64,000 bases of DNA from Paragordius varius (Eukaryota > Nematomorpha). Shown one piece after another: positions 1 through 12,277 of this stretch (positions are counted from its first letter, which is position 1; the number at the start of each line of letters is the position of its first letter). A model generated the notes under the pieces. That model saw only the letters and a list, made by a program, of their open reading frames with translations, made no database searches and was not told the origin of the DNA. The stretch spans positions 8,246,001 to 8,310,000 of the forward strand of contig OZ176051.1 in the NCBI GenBank assembly GCA_964247055.1, written 5' to 3'. The translations under genes and the position numbers were made by a program.

Positions 1-1497
1 TAAAATTGGATAAAGATTATAAATAATAACCTATGTGCATTTAAAGAAAACACAACAATGTTTTTTATTGTTATAAAATTATTGGTATATTTGGTTCTAA
101 TATATAATAAAAAAATCTAAACACCAAAACTATTATGGTCAAAATGATATCAGTTGTATGATTTAAATTTATTTAAGGTTTTTCCTCCAATTTTTCGCAC
201 TGAATGTCCAATAAACTCATCTAAAAATGTTCGATAATCCATTAAAGTCATACAATGTCCATAAGTTATTCGCAGTATAGGTCGGCATTTCATTACTTTT
301 GGGTGCCAAATTTTTTAAATAGCAAATGACCAAAATGTTATCAGCATTAATGATTATAATACGGGATATGAAATAACTTCAAAATATCTACAAATTAATT
401 ACTAAACAGTATTATGAAACAATTTTAGGTCCCTATGATAATCAATCATATCTTGATGTTATAAACAGGATGATTGCGTTAACTTATATATTTTCCAAGC
501 ATGATTTATTCTAAGACGCTGAAATAATAGATAAATATTGCTACGCATGAATAAAAATTCTCTCCTATATCAAAATTTTTAAATTTTAAATTCCGTAAGT
601 TTTGGGTAAAAGATATTCAAAACGAAAATAATAAATAATTAACTTTTTATAAATGTTGGAGAAGGTATTTTTATGAAATATAATTTGGGGTTGTTTATAA
701 ACAACTCATCCTAAATATTCACCTTTATATTTCAAAGTTAAATGGAATCTTATATATATTTATTAGATAATCAATGAAAATACCTTGGTTGAATATTGAA
801 TATAAAAAAATTTTTTTGCAAAAATGGTGGATAAAAAATATATAGTAATTTTACCTATGGTTAACACCCCGTGCGTAATTGTTTATCGCGTAAAATAATC
901 GAAACTACTACGCTATTTTAAATATTAACTAGCATATAATAATAAAATTAACACTTTATAACCTTTTGGGGTAGTTTTATATCCCAGAGCGGTTGGAAAT
1001 TTAAATACTTTATTAGGTATTTTAGGTAGTAAAATATGCTTTTTAGCCATTTGGAATCATTAAATAGAATTTAAAAATGTAAAATCGTAAAAAATCATCA
1101 TCTAAAACTTTATCGCAGCCATTTTTATCTTATTTTTCTAAATCGTTAATGCAACAGGCAAATAGATGTATATTATGGTTAGAAAATGTGAATAATTAAC
1201 CTTTAAAAGCTTTCAGGCTACATTTTACCAGCAAAAAACAGCTGTTCATTTCAGCCGTGTTTTGGAGTACTCCCAATTTTAGATTCTAAAAGTAAATAAT
1301 GTAAGCTTTTTTTCTAATTTACAAGAAGAGGGTTTGAAACATAAATTTCCCCCAAAAAACTTTAAAACGTTAGTTTGTTACTATAAGCAATATCCAAATC
1401 TACCTCAAAATGTAATCGCATACAAAAAAATGAAAAGGTTATAAAGTGTTTAAGTTTTGTTAATATATATATATATTTATAAAAATATAAAGTGGTA
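1..1497. other. AT-rich stretch without recognised gene
   Basis: I see no exon, RNA gene or clear transposon here. A 22-bp motif at 968-989 (GGGGTAGTTTTATATCCCAG onward) recurs with few changes at 4077-4098 and 62240-62261 and may mark an old dispersed repeat. The longest open frames are short, AT-driven and unlike any family I know. Confidence 0.5.
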
Positions 1498-1800
1498 ACT
1501 TTGTGATCTGTTTCCGGAAAACCGTTAGACCTATTCAAATCCATCATTAATAAATGCCCCAACAATAGCTTCGCCCCTTTTTTGAATTAAGCCCCCAGTT
1601 CGGGCCCACCCCGTACAAAAAACGAGTTTATTAAAAAGAAGTCCACAATCGCGTCTTTGAGACATTTACTTATTTTCGATTGCGCCGAACATAGTCGGCT
1701 CGCTTTTTTAATTTAGGCCCTCTGTTTATCCGCTCCCCCCGTAAAATGCCACTTTTTTCAAAAAAAATAAGTCCACAAAAATAATTTTTTAAATCTATTT
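1498..1800. repeat. Head of a composite GC-richer repeat, copy 1
   Basis: This block is visibly richer in G+C than its surroundings, with runs such as CAGTTCGGGCCCACCCCGT. It matches 19864-20240 over most of its length in the same order: TTTGTGATCTGTTTCCGGAA at the start, the GGGCCCACCCC block, then TTATTTTCGATTGCGCCGAA, then a TTTAGGCCCTCT block. It leads directly into the tandem array that follows, and copy 2 also passes into the first few bases of array-like sequence. Head plus array is therefore probably one mobile or satellite-bearing unit. No coding capacity is evident and the family is not recognised. Confidence 0.7.
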
Positions 1801-3190
1801 TTCGCCCATAGTATGAGACCGTAAAATTCAAAAGAATTCCAGGTATTTTCTGTTATAAGGCAAAATTTTTAGTCAAGCGTTTCTTTGATGATAGCCGCTG
1901 GGTAAGGAGATACCCGCTAAAAACTGACCTGTCATATCGAAATATAGTGCTTTTGGGGCTAAGTTTCAGAAAATCTATCAGGTCATTGAGTTCAATAACT
2001 GCTTAAAAGATTACCCGTAACAAGGCAAACATTTAGATCGTGCTACTTTTTAAAATTAGCCGTTGATTAGGTTCACGCCCTAAAAAATGCGCCACCATAG
2101 AAGAATTTTTTAATTTTGAGGCAATTTTTTCAAAACTAATGAGAGCATATGGAATTTCCAGGTATTCTCCGTAAAAAGGCAAAAATTTAAGTCAAGAGAA
2201 TTTTTAAAAATAGCGGTTTATTAGGCTCTGGATAGGGGGCTACCCGCGTAAAACTGTGCGTCACTATATCGATACAGCATGCCTTTAGAGCCAAATTTCA
2301 GAAAACTTATGAGACCATGTGAGTTCAATAAGGGCCTAAAATATTTATTACCCCTTAAAAACAAATATTTTAGTATAGGGGGTTATTTCAATGAGTCGCT
2401 AAGAAATGTTTTACGCCCTGAAAAATTCGCCGCCATAGAACAATTTTTTAATTTTGAAGCAATATTTCCAAGACCTTATAGAAACATATGGTATAATTCC
2501 CTGATGTTCTTTTATACCTGCCTCTGGGTAAGAAGCTACCCGCCAAAAATTGTGCCACTATATAATTGCGTTGTTTTGGAACTTATTTAAAGAAAACTTA
2601 TGCCATATGAGCTCATTTAATGTTCGAAATATTACCCGTAACTATGAAAAAGGCCAGGCCTTTTTTTTTATCCGTTATTTGGGGCCTTTATGCCTTAAAA
2701 ATACGCCATCATATAACGATTATTAAGTGTTAAGGTATTTTTTCGAATAACCCATGAGCGATAGTCTCAAAGATGATTCTAAATATTTTCCCTATAAAGG
2801 CAAAAAATTTAACTAAGCGCTTTTTCCATATAGACCTATGGGTAGGAGTCTACCGGTTTAAAACTGAGACGCCATACAAAAATGGCATGGCTTTGGAGCT
2901 AATTTTCAAAAAACTTAGGAAGCCCTACGAGTTCAACAATGGCTTTAAATATTACCCATAAAAAGAAAAAAAATTATAGTATAGCGGTTTTTTCCGTTAG
3001 CCGTCAATTTGGGGCCTTTACGCCAGTAAACAATCATTTAGTATGAATGCACCGTTTTGAAAATCCTATAAGATCATAACTATTGAATATTTCGAAATAA
3101 TCCACATATATGGATCATTTATTAATCTCTTTTTTCAAATAGCCCCCCAGAGTCCGACGCAGCCCATTTACGCTAGTATAAAATAAAAAT
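1800..3190. repeat. Dimeric tandem array, ~160-bp monomers in ~315-bp pairs
   Basis: Two alternating half-units repeat across this stretch. One carries GAGTTCAATAA...AAATATTACCCGTAA, with copies near 1990, 2312, 2616 and 2930 and a decayed one near 3080. The other carries CCAGGTATTCTCC...AAAGGCAAAAA, with copies near 1840, 2160, 2500 and 2780. Spacing between like copies is about 280-340 bp. Both halves share an AAAGGCAAAA-TTTAGT core followed by TAGCCG-TTGGG-like sequence. Short plus-strand open frames at 2279-2590 and 2773-2961 are homologous because they lie in the same repeat phase. Other copies break that frame, so I read the array as non-coding. Confidence 0.75.
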
Positions 3191-3479
3191 CGTTATTAAA
3201 CAAAAACCAAATGTAAATTCAACACACTCTCTATGAAAGGTAACATATCCAGAATACTTAATTATTATTATTTATTTGACTGGTCAATTTTTTTGCTTAT
3301 ATAATTTAATACATGATATTATTTATTGGAAATGACTTTATAATTAAATAATCTTATTATCTCCGTATTCAAATTTATATGCCATCAGCAGGAGTGTATT
3401 GACTTAAACTAAATCAAATTAATTTAAAAGATGGGATTTTATTTATTTCTCACGACAACCACACTTGCCTTTTTTCAAA
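3191..3479. other. AT-rich spacer, nothing recognised
   Basis: This short stretch between the tandem array and a TIR element shows no gene or repeat that I can support. Confidence 0.5.
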
Positions 3480-3667
3480 CAGTATAAGTAAGTATACATT
3501 GCTAGAAAGTTATTTATTATTGCCAAATAGCATACACAACAAAGGGCAGTGTTATTGGCATATAGTTATTTTTTTCACTTACTAATATTAGCCAATAATA
3601 ATTCTCTTTGCTGCATATGCTATTTGGCAAAATTTAAAAACTTTCTAGCAAATACTTACACATATTG
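3480..3667. mobile_element. Family-D TIR element (MITE), copy 1
   Basis: This is a 188-bp element with inverted ends built from AGTAAGTATACATTGCTAGA and its complement, followed inward by ATTGCCAAATAGCAT, also inverted near the other end. TA follows the right end. A second copy lies at 50326-50509 in the opposite internal orientation. It has no coding capacity, so it is a non-autonomous DNA transposon. A Tc1/mariner-like source is likely from the TA flank, but the family name is not certain. Confidence 0.85.
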
Positions 3668-4984
3668 TAAATCTCATTAACAATAAAACGTGAAGAAAGG
3701 TAAACACTTTACTAAAAGAGTGAATTTCTCCTAAAAATAACAATTATCCAATCGTAAAAAGTATTTATTATTTATTAGGTTAAAATAATCATTAACCAGC
3801 AAAATATATTGTTCAATTAACTATTAGATATCATATTTTGCAATTAAACAAATAAATTTCCAAAAAATATTCGCTTTAACGAGAACACCTTTTATAGTCT
3901 GGCTTCGATAATCTGTAGTGGTAATAATATACTATATCATTTTTAATTAACTAACGGTCAATTAATAAATTTATTGGGATCGTAAATTTATATATATAAC
4001 AACCTAGAATTGATGAAGTATCAAATTCTAAATTCATAATCTATTCGCTTTTTGCCATCCGCAATGACATAATAATGGGGTAGTTTTATATCACAGAGTT
4101 TAATCTTATATATAAAGTACTGTTAAAAAAGTTATATTAGTTAAAAATAATCATTTATCTAACATTGTACTACTTTAATAAACAAGGTTATATATTTTAC
4201 AGTATCATATCTTTTTGAACATTAATACTCAAACCGCGGCCTACGAGCGGCATGGGTCTTACAAGTGCTTTTTTATGGCCCCGAATTATTTATTAATTTT
4301 TTATGCACTTATATATATAAAAATCCGCTATTATGTTTGCCATCTATAAAATTTTTATCAATATTCTATGGTGCATGGCTCTTGAGAGATAAATGTTTTT
4401 TGCGGCCCTTTAAATTTTTAAGTACCACTGACCCAGAGTTTTAAATAGGGACTTTTTCAAAGCAAGGGTGAAAGAAACAGCTTTAAAATCAATAATATCA
4501 TATTTGTTTGCCTAAACGCAAGCTGAAAGTTACTAAAGGTAACTATTTACATTTCCCACTCATAATCTAGTTTATTGTGTTAGCATTAAAAAATTAAACA
4601 AAATGGAGGCCAAATTAAAATGAAATTTTTTTAAGATATTCAAGTTTTAAATCGTTCTGGCATATAAAACCACCTCAAAAAATATGAAGTGAAATTACAG
4701 CCGTGTATTAATGTTTGTAATCAATCAAACAGTTTGGAATTATATTCCTAGAAGTACATGAGGATATTTTATTTGGTTTTGGGACAATGTTCAAAATAAT
4801 TTTTTGTGTTAATTCCTCAATGTAAAATATTACAAATTTAACACATATAACGTGCACACCATGCTTTATTCCAAAAATATCATTATATATCATAACCATT
4901 ATTTCGTAAAAAAATACTTGTATTATTACTCATACACAGTACTTTGCTGCAATCGTTGTATTCTCAAACAGCCGCGATAAAAAC
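3668..4984. other. AT-rich stretch without recognised gene
   Basis: Nothing coding was recognised. The minus-strand frame at 4708-4899 (63 codons) has no similarity I can name. The 22-bp motif described at 968 recurs at 4077-4098. Confidence 0.45.
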
Positions 4985-5475
4985 ACAATACGGTCCCACC
5001 GAATAGTTCCCTATCTTTAGAGGAGAACGGTTTGCGTGCTACTATGAGTTTGGAATTCGAAACTCTTCGTAATAAGAGTTTCAACCAAATTAGCCATCGC
5101 AAAGGTGATGCTTTACTCCGTCTCTATTTACGGGTCTGAATATTGGGTATGTAAATCCATCGACAAAGCCCACAACTTATTTTAAATGTGGTTTCTGGAA
5201 TTTTGGGTATTGACTGGCATCACATCTCCAATTCATATATATATTTAAGATCATCAAAAATTTTATTTTACGATCTGGTGATCCCCGGAAAAAACATTTT
5301 CTTTGGGTTGTTCGATGTATTCGCAAAAGAAGCCGTCCCAAAAAGCGTGGCTCAATATCTTTAAATCCGTTAAAACCTTACCCTTTCGCAAATAATTCGG
5401 AAGTTTCAAAATCTCTGGAATGGAAAACGCTTATTTTTAAGAAAGATAAGAGTTGCTACGCGACCATCTATTAAC
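4985..5475 (+). pseudogene. Decayed LINE reverse-transcriptase C-terminal fragment
   Basis: Plus-strand frames here read AKVMLYSVSIYGSEYW, which matches the conserved YG-E-W segment after the RT fingers/palm of RTE/BovB-like and related LINE proteins. Further on, in another frame, comes GDPRKKH-LWVV-CIRKRSRPKKR, like the basic G/S-RP-KR stretch near the end of such proteins. The two parts lie in the expected order and spacing but in different frames, with an in-frame stop between them, so the copy is dead. It looks older than the LINE at 45520-47838. The RT catalytic part and the endonuclease are not seen. Confidence 0.5.
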
Positions 5476-6171
5476 ACACTTATTAAATTTTTTGACCCTT
5501 TAAAAAGGACTTGTTGTCCTATACAAAAAAATTTTTTCTACACTGCATAAAGACAAAAAAATAAAAAATTCATACTTTGATTCACAAGCGATAAAATATT
5601 TGAATCTATATCATAATATAAAACATGATAAAAACATATAAAAATATTTAAATTATTATTGCAAGTTTATAAAAATTTGAAGATGCAGAAAATTCTGTCA
5701 CTTTAAACATTTAATTAATAAATATTCGTCCATAAATTTATTAAAAATACCAAATTTTGTTAAAAATTATATCATATTTTTTTGGAAGGATGTCAAAATC
5801 TGGCGCATATTTAAACTTTATTTGTACAATATCGGCAATTTTGAGAAACCTTGCCCATTTTAAACAGTCCGAATTCATAAAATTTTTCCCTACTTAAAAT
5901 TAAAATATATTTGGTATATATTAATGATATTTTTGTATTAAAGCATTTAGTTTTCACTAAAAAAATTATTTAAAATGTGCGCAAATTTTCTATTTCTTTA
6001 TTAAAACACTAACTGAATTGATAACAACTTAACAGTAAGGCATATAATTAAAAGCATTATAAGAATCAGGATAAATTTATCTGTGAGAATATAAATGTAT
6101 CACACCCCTCGATTTTGTTCACATTGTTATAATAACTCTGGATGGTTCAACGTACATGGTAATCATCTGAA
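5476..6171. other. AT-rich 5' flank of COG3
   Basis: This region upstream of the COG3 start probably contains its promoter and 5' UTR. No TATA box, initiator or upstream exon can be supported by eye. In such AT-rich DNA, TATA-like strings are uninformative. Confidence 0.4.
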
Positions 6172-9100
6172 ATGAGTAGTGATGCAGTCGCTACCAATCT
6201 TTTGGCTGAAAAAGTTGCATGCTGGAAGTCTAAAAACAATAAATGTCTCGCTCCACTTTCAGCACAAGAGTTTGACACTGTACAATTATTAAAAAAATTT
6301 TTACATGAAGAAATAAAAATTAAAACGCCAGATAAACTAAGCACAAATAATATTGATATACCTTATGAAGATCTTGATCCATCACTCAAAGCCCTAAAGT
6401 ATTTTTTTTCTTACCAAAGAATATACCAGGAAAATCTAAAACTGTTTAAAGTAAACACATTAAATCCTTTGCTGGATCAAATTGTTGAATTAACCAAACA
6501 AAGCGAACAAATTAGAAATGATTACGGAAAAGTGACGTCAATCATCAACTCTTTGCATGCTGAGAGCGAATCGATAAAGAAAGAAAAAGTACACATTATT
6601 TTTTGATTCATTAGGAAACATATCAAACCAAATTGCAATATATTGATCGGACCGTATCTTTATTTGATAGAATCGATAGTTTATATGAAGTATTTTACCA
6701 TTTTTTCGATTAATCTCTAAGCAATTTTGCCTGCATAATTATACCAAATATAATAATATTATGTATACTTTCTAAATTTTGTTTTAATATTTTTCAATCT
6801 AGTTCATTTTCGCTCATACAATTTTACATCCAAACTTTTTTTAAAAAAAATAAATTATATTGGTGCTTTTCCTTAAATAGAAAATGACATAGTTTTATTT
6901 TAATAGTTTACTATTTAGATAATAATTTTTAAATTAGGTTTTATTTAATATAATATTGCACGGATTTAAAGATTTTCTGATTTTGACTTATTAGAAAAAT
7001 GTTTCAATATCTTTTTAAACTTCTTAAAACTCATATTCTTAAGTTCTAATTGATAAATGTTTAAGAATTTTACCAAAATTTTTGTGTCCAATCTAGTGTT
7101 TTAGTTATTTTATTTTTGTTTTAGGTTAAGGTAAAATGAAATATATTGCGTAGTCAAAATTAAGTTCAATGAAAAGTAAATTTAGAATTAAAAATTGATG
7201 GGGTCAGGGAAACGTCTGCGTTTTAGGTTTTTTAAAATATATTTAATGCCAAATGTTGAAGATTATTGAAAAAATATTGGACTTCTGAAAAGTATGACTT
7301 TTTTAAAAAAAACTGGTACTGAAGGAAAAAGTTGCATAGTAATAACTTTAGTATTAGATCTAATAAAGGATAGAAAACTGCTTGAAAAAATTTTATGTGG
7401 AAGCGAAAACTTTTGGTTAGAATGAAAATAATTTCAAAGTATGGACCTGGTGTCATTTATAAAAAGTGCTTTTAATCCTCTTAATCTCGTTTTATAATGT
7501 GTTAAAGAAGGCAAAAGTGTTGAATTCAAATAAAATATTAAAATTTAATAATAATATGAGATGAAAGAAGTATTAAATAATAGACTGAAGGTTGAAAAAA
7601 ACCATGGTAAAAAAAGGTGCTAATTTTAAAATTTTTTGACAATTTTGGCAACAAACTCGCCCAATGAAATAACCACAAAATTAAATTCAATAGTAAACGA
7701 TAAATATTCTAAAACTCTTTTATAATTCCAATATACTTTGTTTTTAATAATCACAATGTAATTATACTTTATAATATAATAATTATATGTAACATTTCTC
7801 TAACCTCGTTATAATCCAACAAACAATATACAGAGATTTGTTACAAGTGAAAGTAAACTACCATTGGGCTTTGATACGTGTTTACATGTAATCCATCAAC
7901 TTGATGAAGATATCCTGTATTTACAAGCTCATGTAAGGCCTAATAAAATTAATTTTTTGTTTTATAATCATAAAAATATTTCAAATAATTAGATTTTTTA
8001 GTAGTTTTTTAATATTTTATGAAAAAATATATGTAATTACATTTACCACAGTTTAATTGGCATTATTTCACTTTTTGAAACGATTATATCAATATATTTT
8101 TGTGATTTTATTAAAATATATCGGTTTTTGCCTTTTTATTTTCCCTGTGTTGGCAATTTTTTATTTGCACATTTTAAATCTTTTAATTACTATAGCCGAA
8201 TTTCAAAGATTGTCCCATATATTTGGCTAAGGCATGGAATTTGGTACATAAAATGATATCAGAAACCCAGGCCAAAGTAATTGGTGTAATTGATATCGCT
8301 TTTACAGCTTTAGAGGCCGGAACTCAAACAGTTAATCCAAACTTGCCAAATCTATCTACAAATGTAATTTTATCTCTCAATATTCAATTTTATCAAAGTG
8401 GTGAAAAGACCGTAAAAATGTATATTTTAAAGATAAAATTTTAATATACGAAAGATTGAAAATTTTCATATGTACTCTGAGATGTTTTTATATAACGTTA
8501 TAATAATTAGTAAACTTGTCCAACATGAAATTGAGTATCTTACTATTTTACACTTCTAATCCTTATTTAGGACCCAAAATGATAGGTTATTTTAAAAAAT
8601 CAAGGTTCAAAAAATAATGATCACAATGAACACACTTTTATGTCCGATTTTCATAACTTTATTTACTGTATATAACTAACACCTTATTATACCTATTAGA
8701 CCTGCCATATAAATTAAGCAGCTTTTAAAACTATTGTGCAAATAGCGACAAAACACTTTTAAAATAAAATCAGCCGTAATGCTTAAAATTTTAATAATAT
8801 AATGAAAATTTTAATCTAGGTCTATACTTTGATTGAATTATTCCATAAAAAATATATAATTATCAATAAATTTCCATTTTATTCAAAAATTGCCTTTTTA
8901 AAGTTATGAATATTGCTGTTATTGTAAAACATTGAATAATAAAACCATTTTTTAAATATGCTATCTACCTACAACCATTTCTAATGCTTTTTATAAAATA
9001 TCAAATATAATAATTTAAATTTGAGCTGTACATTATATAATCATTAGAAACGTTGTCAAAAAATGTTTGATAAGGGGGGACATTTTTGTAGATATATTGA

Positions 9101-11267
9101 CTACATTTATATAAAATATTTTTTATAATGAGAAAACATGGCTGAAATTTTGAATGAGTTTCAGTGTTTATTCGAAAAGTTACGATTTACATAATAAGCA
9201 AAACTCTTGAATGGTTAACCCAAAATAATGAAATCATTTAAAAAATAAAGCTTATAATATGCATGATGTATTTGTGCCGAAAATTAAAATCAGATATTTT
9301 TTTAATTCATGTGAATAAATAGTCTGCCACATAAACGATGAGTTCCCATTTTTAACAAAAACGGCTGGAAAAGAATGACTCATTCACCAAATGTTAACTG
9401 GTTTGTAAAGAAATTTGATTCTAAAACAAACATAGATTTTAATGTAAAACATTATTTACACATTTTTTTACTTTAGAATTTATCGAATTCACAATCGGTT
9501 TTGGCTCAACCGACCGGAGTGCAGAGACCAGATGATATGTTATTTAGATTTTATGCCCTCTTCCGAAGCCACATTGCACCGTCTTGTACATCATTGCTGA
9601 AAACATTGGAAAAAGAATATTTTGACACTGCTAATAAAATGCACGCAAACCATTACAATTTAAACAAAAGCGAAACAGCCCATGTAATTTACCGTTTTTT
9701 AACCATTAATTATGATGAAACTAATTGATATTTTATAATTTTAATAGTATGACAAATTGATTAAATGATTACAGAAAAATATAACACAATGTATTTGTAA
9801 TTTTTGTTTTCAATTGAATTGCTATAATTGTGATATTTCCATGAAAAAACATAGTTATTTTATAAATATCTAATATCCCATGATAAATTCTTTAAAATTT
9901 TTAATGTTTTTCAAAAAATTGATTTTTATAAATGATTTATAATTTAATTAACATAAATTACATTTTTAGAATACTAATAATGGTTATTCAAGCGATAAAA
10001 ACCCCAAAGATACACAAACAGAATTAAAACCTATAACGGATCTACTTACGCAACACTTATTCTCACAATTAAGCTTGAAAAAAGAGTTAGTTTTTCCAAA
10101 CTTATTTTACTATAAATTTTAAAAAAAGGTCAAATATAAATATTTTTTGATTTAATTTTATTTTTTTTATTGATAATAGGGTGACAAATTTGCTGCATGA
10201 ATGCCGAACATATTATTTAACGCGTCGTGAAAAAGTTTTATTTCCAATCATCTATAATACGTTGGATGATTTGAATAAAAATCATACCCGTGAACATTGC
10301 AATATGGTTTCTTTTTAATATAATTTGGCTTACTTATGAATCAATTATGAGTTGTATTTTAAGTAATAATTAATAAAGCATAGACAAAATGCCATTTTTT
10401 GTAAGAAAAATATCTTATAGAAAAACCATATCGTTTAGATTGCCAAATTATTTAGAGAAATTTTGATTGATAACACCCTCACCATACCTTATAAATATAT
10501 GTATTCATTAAACATTATGAAATCAAAATAACTGTTATAAATCACAAATATTAGTTTACTTTTTTGTTTTGATTGTTTTATTCTTTAATGTTACTATTCT
10601 GCGTTTTTTAGGTTAGAAAATGCTGTAATTTTTTTGCCAATCTATACAATGATGAGGCCAGTCTATATCATTATATATTTTCACGACGCAAAAGTCCAGA
10701 ATTAATGTAATAATTTATAAGTTCTAATATAAGCAAATTTTTTAATATAAAAATAATAATATTTTTTAGGCAATACTTATCCAAGATCGCCAAAGTTATG
10801 TATGAAAGCTTAAGCACGAGAATTTTAAAAATTCGTCATATCGAAACGTTGGCAGAATTGAGTTCTGTCATAAGGGATGAAATTAGTTTGGCCACCGCGA
10901 TAGGGGACGAGGAAAAACATTCGATAGAGAGTGTGGAAAACGTTTCAAATATGCATAGTCCAAAGTAAAACTTGTATATATATTTCACCCTTAAACACTT
11001 TAAATTCACCCTTGAAAACTCAAATTCACCCTTGAATAATTCAAATTTACTCTTGAACAATTCAGATTCACCCTCAAATAAATTATATGTTTTTCAAGAT
11101 TAATAATTACTTATATTTTTATAAGATAATACTGAAAAAATAATAAAATATGCCATAAAGATATATCTCATATTAATAATGAGGTTCGAAAACACATATT
11201 TATTAGAGTGAATTTGAATGTTCACGGGTAACTTTGAATTGTTCGAGGGTAAATTTTAACTGTAAAT

Positions 11268-11327
<60 letters not shown>

Positions 11328-12246
11328 TGCACTTGGATCTTTTTTAAAAAGAAAAAAGAAAGTTTATTTCTGGATTTAATTCATTATACATAATATAAAT
11401 ATTAGAGTGTGCATTTTAAAGGTTGCTTATTTCACACTATAGTTGAGCACAATCAGCAACACGGTAGTGTATGGAAAAACAATAACAAAATATTGAATAA
11501 ATTAAACAAAGTGATTAAGAGAGTAAAAAATTGTTTATTCAATATTTTGTTGTTGTTTTTCCATACACTACTGGGTCGCGAATCACACAACTATAGTGTG
11601 AATAAGCAATCATTAAAATTGCATGCTATTTAAAGACAATTATTTCTTAAAACAAAGACAGCCATAGTTTTTGTTTATTTGATTTTTTACATATAACTTT
11701 ATGTTATGGAATTGTGAATAAATAATTTGGGTGTTTTACAGATTAAGATCTCAATTCCAACCTTAAACGGATAGGATTTATCTAAAAAATGGATTATTGA
11801 CAAAATATGGCTGTTATCTCTGCAAAAATATTAATTATTTTATTTTTTAAACTATGTCTGTTTTATTACTGTATTATATAAATTTAGTTTTACGTCAATT
11901 TCTTAAACAAAACTGTTCTTCCGGTTTTGGTGTTAAAATATGTTTTTAATTAAATTGTTTTTATTTAAGGGTTTCAACGTTTAAGTACTATGTTTGATTA
12001 TGTATGATTTTATATGAATTTCAAGATAAACCAAATATACCCAAATATTTTGAAATATAAATTATTAGTCACAAATGTTTCAACATGATTCACTAAAATT
12101 CAAACTTATATGATTAAATATATTGGAACCCATATATTTTGTTTAATATGGTATTCAAAAATAAAACATTAAATTATTTTTCATATCCGTTTTTTTATTA
12201 AAATAGTTAATATTCCAAATTTTTTGATTCTTTCAAATAGTGTTAG

Positions 12247-12277
<31 letters not shown>

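Noticed and set aside
2279-2961. Plus-strand frames of 103 and 62 codons with similar peptides (KLMRPCEFNKGLKY versus KLRKPYEFNNGFKY)
   Set aside because: The similarity comes from the tandem array. Changes between copies are mostly amino-acid-altering, and other monomers carry stops or shifted frames.
4708-4899. 63-codon minus-strand frame as a possible gene or LINE part
   Set aside because: No recognisable motif, no splice continuation and AT-driven composition.
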